Origin: JAJXZJ01 sp050012855 | GTDB taxonomy: Bacteria; Verrucomicrobiota; Verrucomicrobiia; Limisphaerales; J093 | Length of the DNA: 64,000 bases | Direction: 5' to 3' | Assembly (NCBI GenBank): GCA_050012855.1 | Contig: JBEKGJ010000027.1 | Location: forward strand, 1-64,000 | Shown: positions 44,376 to 53,395 of the stretch, piece after piece | Numbering within the stretch: the stretch's first letter is position 1 | Layout of the letters: each line of letters begins with the position of its first letter | Made by a program: the position numbers and the translations under genes | Notes under the pieces: model-generated | The model's input: only the letters and a program-made list of their open reading frames with translations | Told to the model about the DNA's origin: nothing | The model's database searches: none

Positions 44376-44376
44376 C
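44288..44376 (+). repeat. Dispersed repeat at a gene end
   Basis: In one frame it reads RPNKTVQRMGASRFAQ, in another it supplies the C-terminus of the preceding gene. I recall this text as recurring at the ends of many verrucomicrobial genes. Its right edge abuts the recN 3'-end fragment exactly, so it marks a recombination junction. Confidence 0.55.
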
Positions 44377-44559
44377 CTAACTCTCATGGGCCAGCAGGGC
44401 GGCGGCGTGTTGGCGCGCCACATTCGACTGGCCGCCGAGCATCCGCGCCAGTTCGGTCACGCGCTCCTTGGGATCGAGCAGGCGCATTTCCAACACCGTG
44501 CGTCCGTCGCGCACCGCTTTGGTGACCTCGAAGTGCGCCGAAGCCGCCGCCGCGACCTG
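44377..44559 (-). pseudogene. Duplicated 3' end of recN
   Basis: 183 bp matching the end of the intact recN gene (46193-46375) without gaps and with the same stop position: QVAAAASAHFEVTKAVRDGR, TVLEMRLLDPKERVTELARM, LGGQSNVARQHAAALLAHES versus SHFEVSKEVRDGR ... LLAHAG. It has no 5' part and cannot encode RecN. Together with recN it flanks the padR-pspC pair. Confidence 0.85.
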
Positions 44560-44573
44560 TCCGGATGCCCGGA

Positions 44574-45737
44574 TCACTTCGCTTTCCACCATGCCGCGAT
44601 GTCATCGGCGGCTTCGTGCGCGAGCGAAGGAAGACTGTGAACCGCGTCGCGCAACTGCGGGAAAAAGTGGACGGCCAGCCACAAAAGGGCGACGGCCACC
44701 ACCAGCCACACCACCGCGTCCGCAAGAAACACGAACGACCAGGTCCATCGCGGCCGGCCCAAACCCCAATAGCATGAGCGCCGCGCCAACTTCAGCGGCC
44801 CCGTGAGAATGGCATAGACGAGGCACAGCAGCAGCGCCGCCACCCACACCGGCACATTCGCTGGCAGCGCCAGCCCGAACACGGCGCCGGTCGCCAGCAG
44901 CGAGATCATGGCACAGACCCACACGACCGTCGCCGCGCCCTGCAGCACCGAGAGCAAGGGCAGCGCAAAGCCCATCCCCGGATGAGCGCCCCAATGCTCG
45001 GCCCAATAGCTATGCCAGTTGTACCGCCACTGATCGGCATTCGCGCGCATTTCCCGCTTGAACCGGTACTGCCATTCGCGGCGCGCCTTGCGGTCCGGAA
45101 AGCCCTTCATCGCCTCGTAATACCCGGCTTTCGCGCGCCGGATGAACTCCTGCGCTGTCGCGGGGAAACCGGCCGCCGCCGCCTTCTCTTCCGCTGAGCG
45201 GGCTTCGGGCACCACGACCGCCATCACCAGATACACGATCAATCCGGCGCCCCCCACCAACGTCAAAAGAACGAACGCCAGCCTTACGATGGTCGGGTCA
45301 AAGTTCGCATAAGCGGCGATTCCATTGCAGACGCCGGCGATCATCGCGCCCTCAGGGATCCGGTAGAGCCGCCGTGGCGTCCCGCTCGGCCGCGCCGTCC
45401 GTTCTTCCCCTGCCGTCCCCTGCCCGCTCGCGCTGCTCGGGGCGCCAGCGCCGCTGGCACCTGGGTCCGCGGCTTTGCCCGGGTCCGCCTCGATCGGTCC
45501 CATCCCGGCAAGGACAGAGGTCACCTCCTTCGTCACAACCACGGTCTTGTAACTGGCCAGAAGCGCGCGGAACTTCTCTCCAATCGCCCTTTCGATATCC
45601 GACAGGATCTCCTCCCGATCCGGGTTGCCCTGCAGCCGAGTGGCGGCCGTCTCCAGATAGGCGCGAAGGGCATCGTAGCCGCCTTCTTCGAGTTGATACG
45701 CGACGCCGTCCAGATTGATCGTGATAACCTTGTTCAT
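44574..45737 (-). CDS. PspC-domain membrane protein
   Basis: 387 residues. The N-terminal 70 residues (MNKVITINLDGVAYQLEEGG, NPDREEILSDIERAIGEKFR) are a small soluble domain often found before PspC. The PspC domain follows at about 118-175 (RRLYRIPEGAMIAGVCNGIA, AYANFDPTIVRLAFVLLTLV) with its paired helix, and four more membrane helices occupy the C-terminal half. Such proteins take part in envelope-stress responses. It is cotranscribed with the PadR regulator upstream (15 bp), a common pairing (PadR-controlled PspC genes). The C-terminus overlaps the beginning of the recN fragment region. Confidence 0.85.
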   Translation of the reverse strand: MNKVITINLDGVAYQLEEGGYDALRAYLETAATRLQGNPDREEILSDIERAIGEKFRALLASYKTVVVTKEVTSVLAGMGPIEADPGKAADPGASGAGAPSSASGQGTAGEERTARPSGTPRRLYRIPEGAMIAGVCNGIAAYANFDPTIVRLAFVLLTLVGGAGLIVYLVMAVVVPEARSAEEKAAAAGFPATAQEFIRRAKAGYYEAMKGFPDRKARREWQYRFKREMRANADQWRYNWHSYWAEHWGAHPGMGFALPLLSVLQGAATVVWVCAMISLLATGAVFGLALPANVPVWVAALLLCLVYAILTGPLKLARRSCYWGLGRPRWTWSFVFLADAVVWLVVAVALLWLAVHFFPQLRDAVHSLPSLAHEAADDIAAWWKAK

Positions 45738-45752
45738 GGGATCGTTTCGGTA

Positions 45753-46079
45753 TTATTTTTGACCCAGCTTCTTCACCGTCCCGTTGATCTCGCTCCAATA
45801 CTCCCGCGTTTCGCGCAACTGTTCCCGGCCTTTCGCCGTGAGCTCGTAGTATTTGCGCGGAGGCCCGGTCCCGGATTCCTTCCATTCGTAATCGAGGAGC
45901 CCTTCGCGGCGCATCTTGCTCAGCAACGGATACAGCGTGCCTTCCTGGGTGGCGAATTCGGTCGCGCTCAGTTGTTTCAAGATGTCGGCCACGTAAACCT
46001 TGTCCGCGGCGATGATCTGGAGGAGGAGGAACTCGAGCAGGCCCTTCCGGATCGCGGCGAATTTCTCGTTCACGCTCAT
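45753..46079 (-). CDS. PadR-family transcriptional regulator
   Basis: 108 residues: FAAIRKGLLEFLLLQIIAAD, KVYVADILKQLSATEFATQE, GTLYPLLSKMRREGLLDYEW, GPPRKYYELTAKGREQL. This is the winged-helix PadR N-terminal domain with a short dimerisation helix. It likely represses the pspC-like gene it precedes by 15 bp. The pair is bracketed by two copies of the recN 3' end. Confidence 0.9.
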   Translation of the reverse strand: MSVNEKFAAIRKGLLEFLLLQIIAADKVYVADILKQLSATEFATQEGTLYPLLSKMRREGLLDYEWKESGTGPPRKYYELTAKGREQLRETREYWSEINGTVKKLGQK

Positions 46080-46192
46080 GATTGAATGCTCAGCAAGCTA
46101 CCTTGCGATACAAAGGTAGCTGGCCGGCTCCGAGCGGTCAAGCGGAAAGTTTGTTCGCCGGCAGTTTTGCCCTCCTTGGCCGAGGGAGGTCG

Positions 46193-47899
46193 CTAACCCG
46201 CGTGCGCCAGCAGGGCGGCGGCGTGCTTCCGCGCCACGTCCGACTGGCCGCCCAGCATCCGCGCCAGCTCGGTCACACGCTCTTTGGGGTCGAGCAAACG
46301 CATTTCCGACACCGTGCGTCCGTCGCGCACCTCTTTGCTGACCTCGAAATGCGCCGCCGCCGCCGCCGCCACCTGCGGCAGGTGCGTGATGCACAAGACC
46401 TGCCGGCGCTGCGCAATCTGGCGCATTTTCTCCCCCACCGCATTGGCCGTTTCGCCGCCGACGTTCGCGTCCACCTCGTCGAACACGAGCACGGGAATTT
46501 CGTCCTCGGCGGCCAGCACGGTCTTGATGGCCAGCATCACGCGGGCCATTTCGCCCGAGGAGGCAATGGCCCGCAACGGTCGCGGCGGCTCGCCCGGGTT
46601 CGGCGCGAACTGGAACTCCACGGTGTCGAGGCCGGTGGCCATCGCCGGCACGGGAAGGCCCGGAGGTTGGGCGTTCTTCGGGTCGAGTGGGGTCAGGCTG
46701 GTGAGGGCAAGGTTGAGCCGGCTTTGCTGGAAGCCCAGGTCGGCCAGTTGCTTCGCCACGGCGCGCGCGAGGCGGGGCGCCACTTCGCGGCGTTGCGCCG
46801 AAAGCTCCGCCCCGGCGCGCCCCAACCCGGCTTCGAGCCGGGCCAGCTCGGCGTTGAGGCGGGCCAGCTCGGCGTCCCGGCCCTCGAGTTGGTGAAGCCT
46901 GGCCGCGGCCTCCTCGCCAAAGCGGACCACCTCGGCCAGCGAAGCGCCATATTTGCGCTTCAGCGAATGGATCAGGTTGAGCCGCTCCTCCAGTTGTTGC
47001 AGCCGCGCAGGATCAACTTCGACCCGGTCGAGGTACTGCGAAAGATCAGCCTGGAGCTCGCGCAGCGCTAGCGCCGCCTGTTCGTGCAGGCCGAGCAACG
47101 GCTCGGCGCCGGAGTCGAGATGCTTCAAGTCCTGCAGCACGCGGCCCAACGCGCCGGCCTGGACGGTGACGGAGTTGTCGTCCTCGCCCAGCAGGTTCAG
47201 GGCGGCCTGGCCAAGCTGGAGCAGGCGGGCGGCGTTGCTGGCGCGTTGGAAGTCGTGCTCGACCGTCATCTCCTCGCCAGGCCGCAGTTGGGCGGCGGTG
47301 ATTTCGCCGACCTGGAAACGCAGGAGATCAAGTTGCTGCGCGTAGGTGCGTTCATCCACGATCAGCGCGGCCTTCTCCGCCATCAAGGCGGCACGCTGCC
47401 GGACGAGTTCGCCGAAGGCGGCGACCTTCGGTTCCAGCCGGCCGAAGGCATCCAGCAGGGCGAGCTGTCGGGCCGGTTGCAGCAGGGACTGGTGATCGTG
47501 CGGACCGTGCATGTCCACCAACCAGTCGCCCACCTCGGCCAGCAGGTTCAGGGTCGTGGGGGAACCGTTGACGAACTGCCGGTTCGCGCCGGCGGCAGTG
47601 AAGACGCGCTTGAGCACGAGCTGATGATCGTCGCACGGTTCAAGGCCGTTGGCGTCGAGCCAGGGTGCGAGCGGCGCCCGCAGATGCCGGACGTCGAACA
47701 CGGCTTCGACGGCGCAACTGTCGGCGCCGGCCCGGATGAGCGCGCGGTCGGCCCGCTCACCGAGCAGCAGATTCAGCGCGCCGAGAATGATGGATTTGCC
47801 GGCGCCGGTTTCGCCGGTGATGACGATCAGGCCGGGCGGCAGTTCAACTGTCAGGTCCGCCACGAGGGCGAGGTTACGGACGCGCAGCGTGGTCAGCAT
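46193..47899 (-). CDS. recN: DNA repair ATPase RecN
   Basis: 568 residues, the usual length. Walker A GETGAGKSIILGALNLLLGE near residue 35, a long central coiled coil (for example LARLNAELARLEAGLGRAGA), the RAIASSGEMARVMLAIKTVL signature, Walker B IPVLVFDEVDANVGG, and QVLCITHLPQVAAAAAAHFE. RecN is an SMC-like protein that helps repair double-strand breaks. The extreme 3' end is duplicated about 1.8 kb downstream. The start is MLTTLRVRNLALVADLTVEL at 47899. Confidence 0.95.
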   Translation of the reverse strand: MLTTLRVRNLALVADLTVELPPGLIVITGETGAGKSIILGALNLLLGERADRALIRAGADSCAVEAVFDVRHLRAPLAPWLDANGLEPCDDHQLVLKRVFTAAGANRQFVNGSPTTLNLLAEVGDWLVDMHGPHDHQSLLQPARQLALLDAFGRLEPKVAAFGELVRQRAALMAEKAALIVDERTYAQQLDLLRFQVGEITAAQLRPGEEMTVEHDFQRASNAARLLQLGQAALNLLGEDDNSVTVQAGALGRVLQDLKHLDSGAEPLLGLHEQAALALRELQADLSQYLDRVEVDPARLQQLEERLNLIHSLKRKYGASLAEVVRFGEEAAARLHQLEGRDAELARLNAELARLEAGLGRAGAELSAQRREVAPRLARAVAKQLADLGFQQSRLNLALTSLTPLDPKNAQPPGLPVPAMATGLDTVEFQFAPNPGEPPRPLRAIASSGEMARVMLAIKTVLAAEDEIPVLVFDEVDANVGGETANAVGEKMRQIAQRRQVLCITHLPQVAAAAAAHFEVSKEVRDGRTVSEMRLLDPKERVTELARMLGGQSDVARKHAAALLAHAG

Positions 47900-48053
47900 C
47901 GCCAGAATTCCTTCGCGCTGAATCTGGCGCTTGTGCTACCATGAGGCAAGCAAACTGCGGCGGGAGTTTCACGAATGAACGACCGCCGGGCGGAACCGTC
48001 GAACCGCCATCCCACCGCCGGGTGCGGGCGGGAGCGGGTGATGCGGCTTTGAC

Positions 48054-48851
48054 ATGGCTTTTTCCTTTGTTTTTCTCGGATCAGGGACCTCGCAAGGCGT
48101 GCCGATTATCGGCCACGACTATCCACCCGAGTTTCTGGCCAATCCGAAAAACCACCGGACGCGGCCCTCGATCTATGTCGCCAGCGAAGAGGTCAAACTG
48201 GTCGTAGATACGACACCGGAGTTCCGGATGCAGATGCTGCGGGAGGACATCCGCTGGCTCGACGCCGTGCTGGTGACCCATTCGCACGCGGACCACATCA
48301 TGGGAATGGACGACTGCCGGCGGATTTGCGACGTACGCGGCGGAGCGTTGCCCATTTACGCCTCCGCGGAAACCCTCGACCACCTGCGCCGGGTTTTCCT
48401 TTACGCGTTCGACGGCCGGCCGATTCCGCAGGGCTATTTTATTCCCGAACCGCATGTCGTGGACGCCCCGTTCACACTGGGCGACCTGACCATCACGCCC
48501 CTGCCCTTGCCGCATGGCCGGGTGACCACGACCGGCTTTCTCTTCGCGCAGGACGGCCGTCGCCGGCTCGCCTATCTGACCGACTGCAAGGAGGTGCCAC
48601 CGGCGGTGCTCGACCAGGTGCGGGGGGTCGAAGTGCTGGTGCTGGATGCGCTCCGGCGGAAGCCCCACCCGACGCACCTATGCCTCGACGAAGCCCTGAC
48701 GGTGGCCCGCCGCATTGGCGCCGGGCGCACTTATTTCACGCACCTCACGCATGAGTTCGATCACGACGCGGACCAGGCCCAGTTGCCGGCGGGTGTGGAA
48801 TTTGCGTTCGACGGACTGCGCGTGCAGGTCAATGACCCCCTTTCTCGATGA
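48054..48851 (+). CDS. MBL-fold hydrolase (PhnP-like phosphodiesterase family)
   Basis: 265 residues. LGSGTSQGVPIIGHDYP at the start and the metal motif THSHADHIMGMDD are those of the PhnP/RNase Z-like branch; later metal ligands lie in LPLPHGRV, YLTDCK and HLTHEFDH. Such enzymes hydrolyse cyclic ribose phosphodiesters or similar small substrates. Homologues are often annotated as lipoyltransferase-like or phosphoribosyl cyclic phosphodiesterase. The stop overlaps the next start by 4 bp (ATGA). Confidence 0.85.
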   Translation: MAFSFVFLGSGTSQGVPIIGHDYPPEFLANPKNHRTRPSIYVASEEVKLVVDTTPEFRMQMLREDIRWLDAVLVTHSHADHIMGMDDCRRICDVRGGALPIYASAETLDHLRRVFLYAFDGRPIPQGYFIPEPHVVDAPFTLGDLTITPLPLPHGRVTTTGFLFAQDGRRRLAYLTDCKEVPPAVLDQVRGVEVLVLDALRRKPHPTHLCLDEALTVARRIGAGRTYFTHLTHEFDHDADQAQLPAGVEFAFDGLRVQVNDPLSR

Positions 48852-50572
48852 GAACAGCCTCCTTTGGTGCCTTTCGTTGGCCGACTCTCACCAGGGTGTG
48901 GTTTCGTTTCGGACTGTTGCTGGCGCTGCTGACCGGACACCTCCTCGCCGACGGCGGCGAAGTCCTCGTTCTGTACAACACCGAGGGCGGTTCGGAATCC
49001 CGGCGCGTCGCGGAGTTCTACGCCCGGCGCCGGGAGGTGCCGCCCCGGCAAGTGTTGGGGCTGCCGCTTCCAACGACGGAGACCATGACACGCACGGAGT
49101 ATCGCAAGCGCCTGGCGGAACCGCTTTTGAAGGCCCTGGAAGCGCGCGATCTCCTTCAGTTTCGCACCCAACTCCTGCCCGGGGCGGCGGCCCCGCCGGG
49201 CCGGGTCGGCAAAGTGCCGGTGGCCGCCAAGGTGCGTTATCTGGTGCTTTGCTACGGCGTACCGCTGCGCATCCTGCGGGACGAAACCATCGAGGAACCC
49301 GAGGCCCAGCGCCTGCCGGAGCCCTTGCGCCGGAACGAAGCCGCCGTGGACAGCGAGCTGGCTCTGCTGCCTGACTACTGGCGCAGCTACCTGCTGGCCG
49401 GCCCCGTGCGAAATCCGGTCTATGCCGTCACCAACGCCGCGCAAATCCAGGCGACCAATGGCGTGCTCATGGTGGCGCGACTCGACGGGCCGACGCCGGC
49501 GATTGCCCGGGGCCTGGTGGACAAGGCGCTGGCCGCCGAAACCAACGGCCTCTGGGGCCGTGCCTATTTCGACAGCCGCGGGCTGGCCAACGGCAACTAC
49601 AAGGTTGGTGACGACTGGATCCGCGCAGCATTCTTCCATGCCCGGCACCAGGGATTCGAAACGCTGCTCGACACCGCGCCGGAGACGTTCCGTGCCTCGA
49701 CCCCGCTGCCGCAAATCGCCCTCTACGCCGGGTGGTATGACCAGCACGTGTCCGGGCCGTTCACCCGGCCAAATGTCGAATTCATGCCCGGGGCGATTGC
49801 CTACCATCTTTACTCGTTCAGCGCCCAGACGGTGCGTTCCGCGCAGAGCTGGGTCGGGACGTTCCTGAACCAGGGTGTCACCGCCACGATGGGCTGCGTT
49901 GATGAACCCTATCTGGAGGGCACGCCCAACCTGGAGGTTTTCTTCGAGCGCCTGCTGAACCGGGAGTTCACCTTGGGCGAGGCCGCCTGCGCGGCTCAAA
50001 GCAGCTTGTCCTGGCAGACGACGATCGTGGGCGACCCCCTCTACCGGCCGTTTGGCCGTTCGGCCCAGAGGATGCACGAAGACCTGGTCAAGCGCCAGAG
50101 CCCGCTGCTGGAATGGTCACACCTGCGCGTCGTCAACCTGAACCTGGCGGCGGGCAGCACTCCCGCGGATGCCATCACGTATTTGGAGGGCCTGCCGGAA
50201 CTGGCCCACAGTGCCCTCCTCAACCAGAAGCTCGGCGACCTCCTTGTCCTGACGCGCCAACTTGCGCCGGCGGCGGAGGCCTACCGGAAGGCCCTGGCGT
50301 TGAAACCGTCCCCGCAGCAACGAATTCACCTGCAACTGGGCGAGGCGATGATGCTGGCCACCCTGGATCAGCCGGCCGCCTCCCTGGTCTATTACGAACA
50401 GTTCTTTTCCGACAATCCGGGCTACCCTGACCTCATGCGCTTTTACGAGCGAGCCCTGCCGGTGGCACAAAAGGCCGGCAGCGCCGAAATTACGGCGAAA
50501 TACGAACGCGAAATCCAACGTCTGACACCGGCAACGGAAGCCTCTCCCGGCGGGGCCGGAACGAACCGGTGA
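48848..50572 (+). CDS. TIGR03790-like exported protein with TPR-like tail
   Basis: 574 residues. N-terminal signal/hydrophobic segment (WFRFGLLLALLTGHLLADGG). The body GGEVLVLYNTEGGSESRRVA, EFYARRREVPPRQVLGLPLP, YLVLCYGVPLRIL, and AGWYDQHVSGPF with TMGCVDEPYLEGTPNLEVFF is that of the TIGR03790 family, of unknown function but common in PVC bacteria and Acidobacteria. The C-terminal 140 residues look like tetratricopeptide repeats (LNQKLGDLLVLTRQLAPAAE, AYRKALALKPSPQQRIHLQL). Translationally coupled to the MBL hydrolase. Confidence 0.75.
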   Translation: MRTASFGAFRWPTLTRVWFRFGLLLALLTGHLLADGGEVLVLYNTEGGSESRRVAEFYARRREVPPRQVLGLPLPTTETMTRTEYRKRLAEPLLKALEARDLLQFRTQLLPGAAAPPGRVGKVPVAAKVRYLVLCYGVPLRILRDETIEEPEAQRLPEPLRRNEAAVDSELALLPDYWRSYLLAGPVRNPVYAVTNAAQIQATNGVLMVARLDGPTPAIARGLVDKALAAETNGLWGRAYFDSRGLANGNYKVGDDWIRAAFFHARHQGFETLLDTAPETFRASTPLPQIALYAGWYDQHVSGPFTRPNVEFMPGAIAYHLYSFSAQTVRSAQSWVGTFLNQGVTATMGCVDEPYLEGTPNLEVFFERLLNREFTLGEAACAAQSSLSWQTTIVGDPLYRPFGRSAQRMHEDLVKRQSPLLEWSHLRVVNLNLAAGSTPADAITYLEGLPELAHSALLNQKLGDLLVLTRQLAPAAEAYRKALALKPSPQQRIHLQLGEAMMLATLDQPAASLVYYEQFFSDNPGYPDLMRFYERALPVAQKAGSAEITAKYEREIQRLTPATEASPGGAGTNR

Positions 50573-50738
50573 AGCGGGGAAGCGGGGAAACGGGGAGGCG
50601 TCCGGACGCGGTTTCGCTTGCGTGCGCGCCAGCCTCGGCGCAAGATGCCAGACGAAATCTTCGCTCTGGCCGGTTCGCTCTGCTCGCACAAAGCGCGCGC
50701 AGTGACAACCGGCGGTCGGCAATCATACGAGGTGACTT

Positions 50739-51347
50739 ATGGTCGTGGGTTTTGTGGGCATCTTTCTGGTTATACTGGCGGCGGTCGTCCTGCTCGGGCT
50801 CATCTTCGTCGTCGGCATTTACAACCGTCTCGTCGTGTTGCGCAACCGGTTCCGAAACGCGTTCGCGCAAATTGACGTCCAACTCAAGCGTCGCTACGAC
50901 CTTATCCCCAACCTGGTCGAAACCGCCAAGGGCTACATGGCGCACGAGCGCGGCACCCTCGAAGCCGTCGTCACCGCGCGCAACACCGCCGCCAGCGCGG
51001 TCGCCCATGCCGCCGCCAATCCGGGCGATCCCGCCGCCATGAAAAACCTCGTCGGCGCCGACGCCGCCCTCACCGGAACCTTGGGCCGGCTTTTCGCCGT
51101 CGCCGAGGCCTATCCCGATCTCAAGGCCAACGCCACCATGAGCCAGCTCATGGAGGAGTTGACCTCGACCGAAAACAAGGTCTCCTTCGCCCGGCAGGGC
51201 TACAACGACTCGGTGATGACCTACAACACGGCCCGCGAAACCTTCCCGGCCAACCTCATCGCCGGCCTGCTGGGTTTCCTCGCGGCTGAACTGTTCCAGG
51301 TTGACAATCCCGCCGAGCGGCAGGCGCCCAAGGTGTCGTTCTCCTGA
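50739..51347 (+). CDS. lemA: LemA family protein
   Basis: 202 residues. N-terminal membrane helix (VGIFLVILAAVVLLGLIFVV) followed by the diagnostic GIYNRLVVLRNRFRNAFAQI, DVQLKRRYDLIPNLVETAKG, and later LTSTENKVSFARQGYNDSVM, TYNTARETFP. LemA proteins form helical bundles at the membrane and commonly precede an M48 or TPM-domain gene, as here. The exact function is unknown. The 166-bp leader contains a short tandem repeat (GCGGGGAA) near 50575-50600. Confidence 0.93.
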   Translation: MVVGFVGIFLVILAAVVLLGLIFVVGIYNRLVVLRNRFRNAFAQIDVQLKRRYDLIPNLVETAKGYMAHERGTLEAVVTARNTAASAVAHAAANPGDPAAMKNLVGADAALTGTLGRLFAVAEAYPDLKANATMSQLMEELTSTENKVSFARQGYNDSVMTYNTARETFPANLIAGLLGFLAAELFQVDNPAERQAPKVSFS

Positions 51348-51401
51348 GCCGGTGCGTCGCGGTTGTCCCCAGTCAACCACCCGGTTCATGGCGCTGGCCT
51401 G

Positions 51402-53381
51402 ATGGACTTCTTCGAGCAGGAAGCACACGCACAGCGCCGGACGCGCTGGCTGGTCGCCTGCTTCCTGCTGGCGGTGTTTCTCATCGTCCTGCTCGTTTAC
51501 CTTGTGATCGCCGCCCTGGTGCCCCTGCCTGGTGGTCGCGGGTTGCCTCCCGGCCTGGCGGCACTGATTGGGGCTGGCACCAATCCGGACGTGGCGCCGA
51601 CCGATAACTTCGGCTGGCTTTGGAATCCGCAACTGCTTGCCTGGACCTTTCTCGGCACCGGCCTGGTCATCACCGTCGGCAGTCTGTGGAAAATCGCCGA
51701 GCTGGCCGGCGGCGGCCGGGTGGTCGCCGAGTCGCTCGGCGGCCGGCTGGTCAATCCCGCCACGGCGCAGCCCGACGAGCGCCGGCTTTTGAATGTCGTC
51801 GCGGAAATGGCGCTCGCCTCCGGCATCCCCGCGCCCATCGTGTATGTCCTGCCGCGTGAGGAGGGCATCAACGCCTTCGCCGCCGGTCATTCGCCGAAGG
51901 ATGCCGTCGTCGCCGTCAGTGCCGGCGCCCTGCGTCTGCTCAGCCGCGACGAACTCCAGGGCGTCATCGGCCATGAGTTCAGCCACATCCTCAACGGCGA
52001 CATGCGCCTGAACATCCGCGTGCTCGGCCTGCTCAACGGCATTCTCTGCCTGGCCATTGCCGGCCGGCTGATGCTGCAGGTCGGCCGTCCCTCGAGTTCG
52101 CGCAAAGGGAGTGGCGGGCTGTTGCTCCTCCTCGGACTGGCGCTGCTCGTGCTCGGTTACGTCGGCGTTTTCTTCGGCGCGCTCATCAAGGCGGCCCTCA
52201 ACCGCCAGCGCGAATTCCTTGCCGACGCCTCTTCCGTCCAGTTTACGCGCAATCCGGACGGCCTCGCCGGCGCCCTGAAGAAAATCGGCGGCCTGCTGGC
52301 CGGCTCGCGCCTGCAGGCCGCGAACGCGTCCGAGGCCAGCCACCTGTTCTTCGCCAACGGCCTGCGCGAATCGTGGTTCAACCTGATGGCCACGCATCCG
52401 CCGCTGACCGAGCGCATCCTGGCCATTGACCCGCATTTCGATGGCGTGTTCCCGCCGATTCAACTGCCCCAAGTTGGGACCGAGGCCGCGGGGGATGTCG
52501 CCGCCATCCACCAGCGCATCAAGCAGGCTGAGACCCAGCGGCAACAGCGCTTCCTGGCAACGATCGGCACTGCGGTCGCCACAGCGGGCACACCAACGCG
52601 GCGTCACCTGGCCTATGCCGCGGATTTGCTACAAGCGGTGCCGCCCGAGTTGCAGGCGGCCACACGCCAGCCAATGGACGCGCTCGGGCTCGTGTTCGCC
52701 ACCCTGCTCAGCGCCGACCCGGCGCTGCAGACGCAGCAACTCGACGCCATCGGGCAGGCGCTCGGCCCGGCGGTGCGTGCCGAGACCGAACGGCTGGCTG
52801 AGCCGGTCCGTAACGTGGCGCGGCACTACTGGCTGCCGCTCCTGGCTCTGTGCGTGCCCGCCTTGCGCGGACTCTCGACACCCCAGTTTGACGCGTTCGA
52901 AACGGTGCTCGACTGGCTGATCAAGAGCGACGCCCAAATCGAGCTGTTTGAATTTGCGCTGCAACGGATGCTCCGCCGCCACCTCGAACCGTCCTTCCGC
53001 CCCGTCAAACCGCCGCTCGTCCAGTTCTATTCGCTCGAACCGCTCCGGTCAGAGGTGCTGGTCCTGCTGTCAGCGCTTGCCGACGTCGGCACGACCGACG
53101 AAACCGCCCGGGCCCGCGCCTTCCAAGCCGGCCTGCGCGCACTGGGCGACGAGGAGCCGGACGCGACGCCGCTCCCGCTGGCGCAGTGTTCCGTGGACCA
53201 GCTTGACGCCACGCTGGAGCGCCTGAACCAGGTGAGCGCCCCGTTGAAACGAGCGCTGCTGCAGGCCTGTGCCGAGGTCGTCGCCACCGACGGCCGGATT
53301 GAAAGCTCCGAGGCGGAGGCCCTGCGCGCCATCGCCGACAGCCTCGATTGTCCGCTGCCGCCCTTTGTCGAGGGCGTCTGA
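51402..53381 (+). CDS. M48-family membrane metalloprotease
   Basis: 659 residues from the ATG at 51402 (a TTG at 51363 would extend it). Two N-proximal membrane helices (ACFLLAVFLIVLLVYLVIAA and WTFLGTGLVITVGSLWKIAE), then VIGHEFSHILNGD with the zinc HExxH at about residue 190, and a third metal ligand in LNRQREFLADASSVQFTRNP. Two further membrane helices follow the active site, as in HtpX/Ste24. The long C-terminal domain (about 350-659) is helical and specific to this branch. It probably degrades misfolded membrane proteins together with LemA. Confidence 0.9.
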   Translation: MDFFEQEAHAQRRTRWLVACFLLAVFLIVLLVYLVIAALVPLPGGRGLPPGLAALIGAGTNPDVAPTDNFGWLWNPQLLAWTFLGTGLVITVGSLWKIAELAGGGRVVAESLGGRLVNPATAQPDERRLLNVVAEMALASGIPAPIVYVLPREEGINAFAAGHSPKDAVVAVSAGALRLLSRDELQGVIGHEFSHILNGDMRLNIRVLGLLNGILCLAIAGRLMLQVGRPSSSRKGSGGLLLLLGLALLVLGYVGVFFGALIKAALNRQREFLADASSVQFTRNPDGLAGALKKIGGLLAGSRLQAANASEASHLFFANGLRESWFNLMATHPPLTERILAIDPHFDGVFPPIQLPQVGTEAAGDVAAIHQRIKQAETQRQQRFLATIGTAVATAGTPTRRHLAYAADLLQAVPPELQAATRQPMDALGLVFATLLSADPALQTQQLDAIGQALGPAVRAETERLAEPVRNVARHYWLPLLALCVPALRGLSTPQFDAFETVLDWLIKSDAQIELFEFALQRMLRRHLEPSFRPVKPPLVQFYSLEPLRSEVLVLLSALADVGTTDETARARAFQAGLRALGDEEPDATPLPLAQCSVDQLDATLERLNQVSAPLKRALLQACAEVVATDGRIESSEAEALRAIADSLDCPLPPFVEGV

Positions 53382-53395
53382 GCCGCGCCGGTGAT

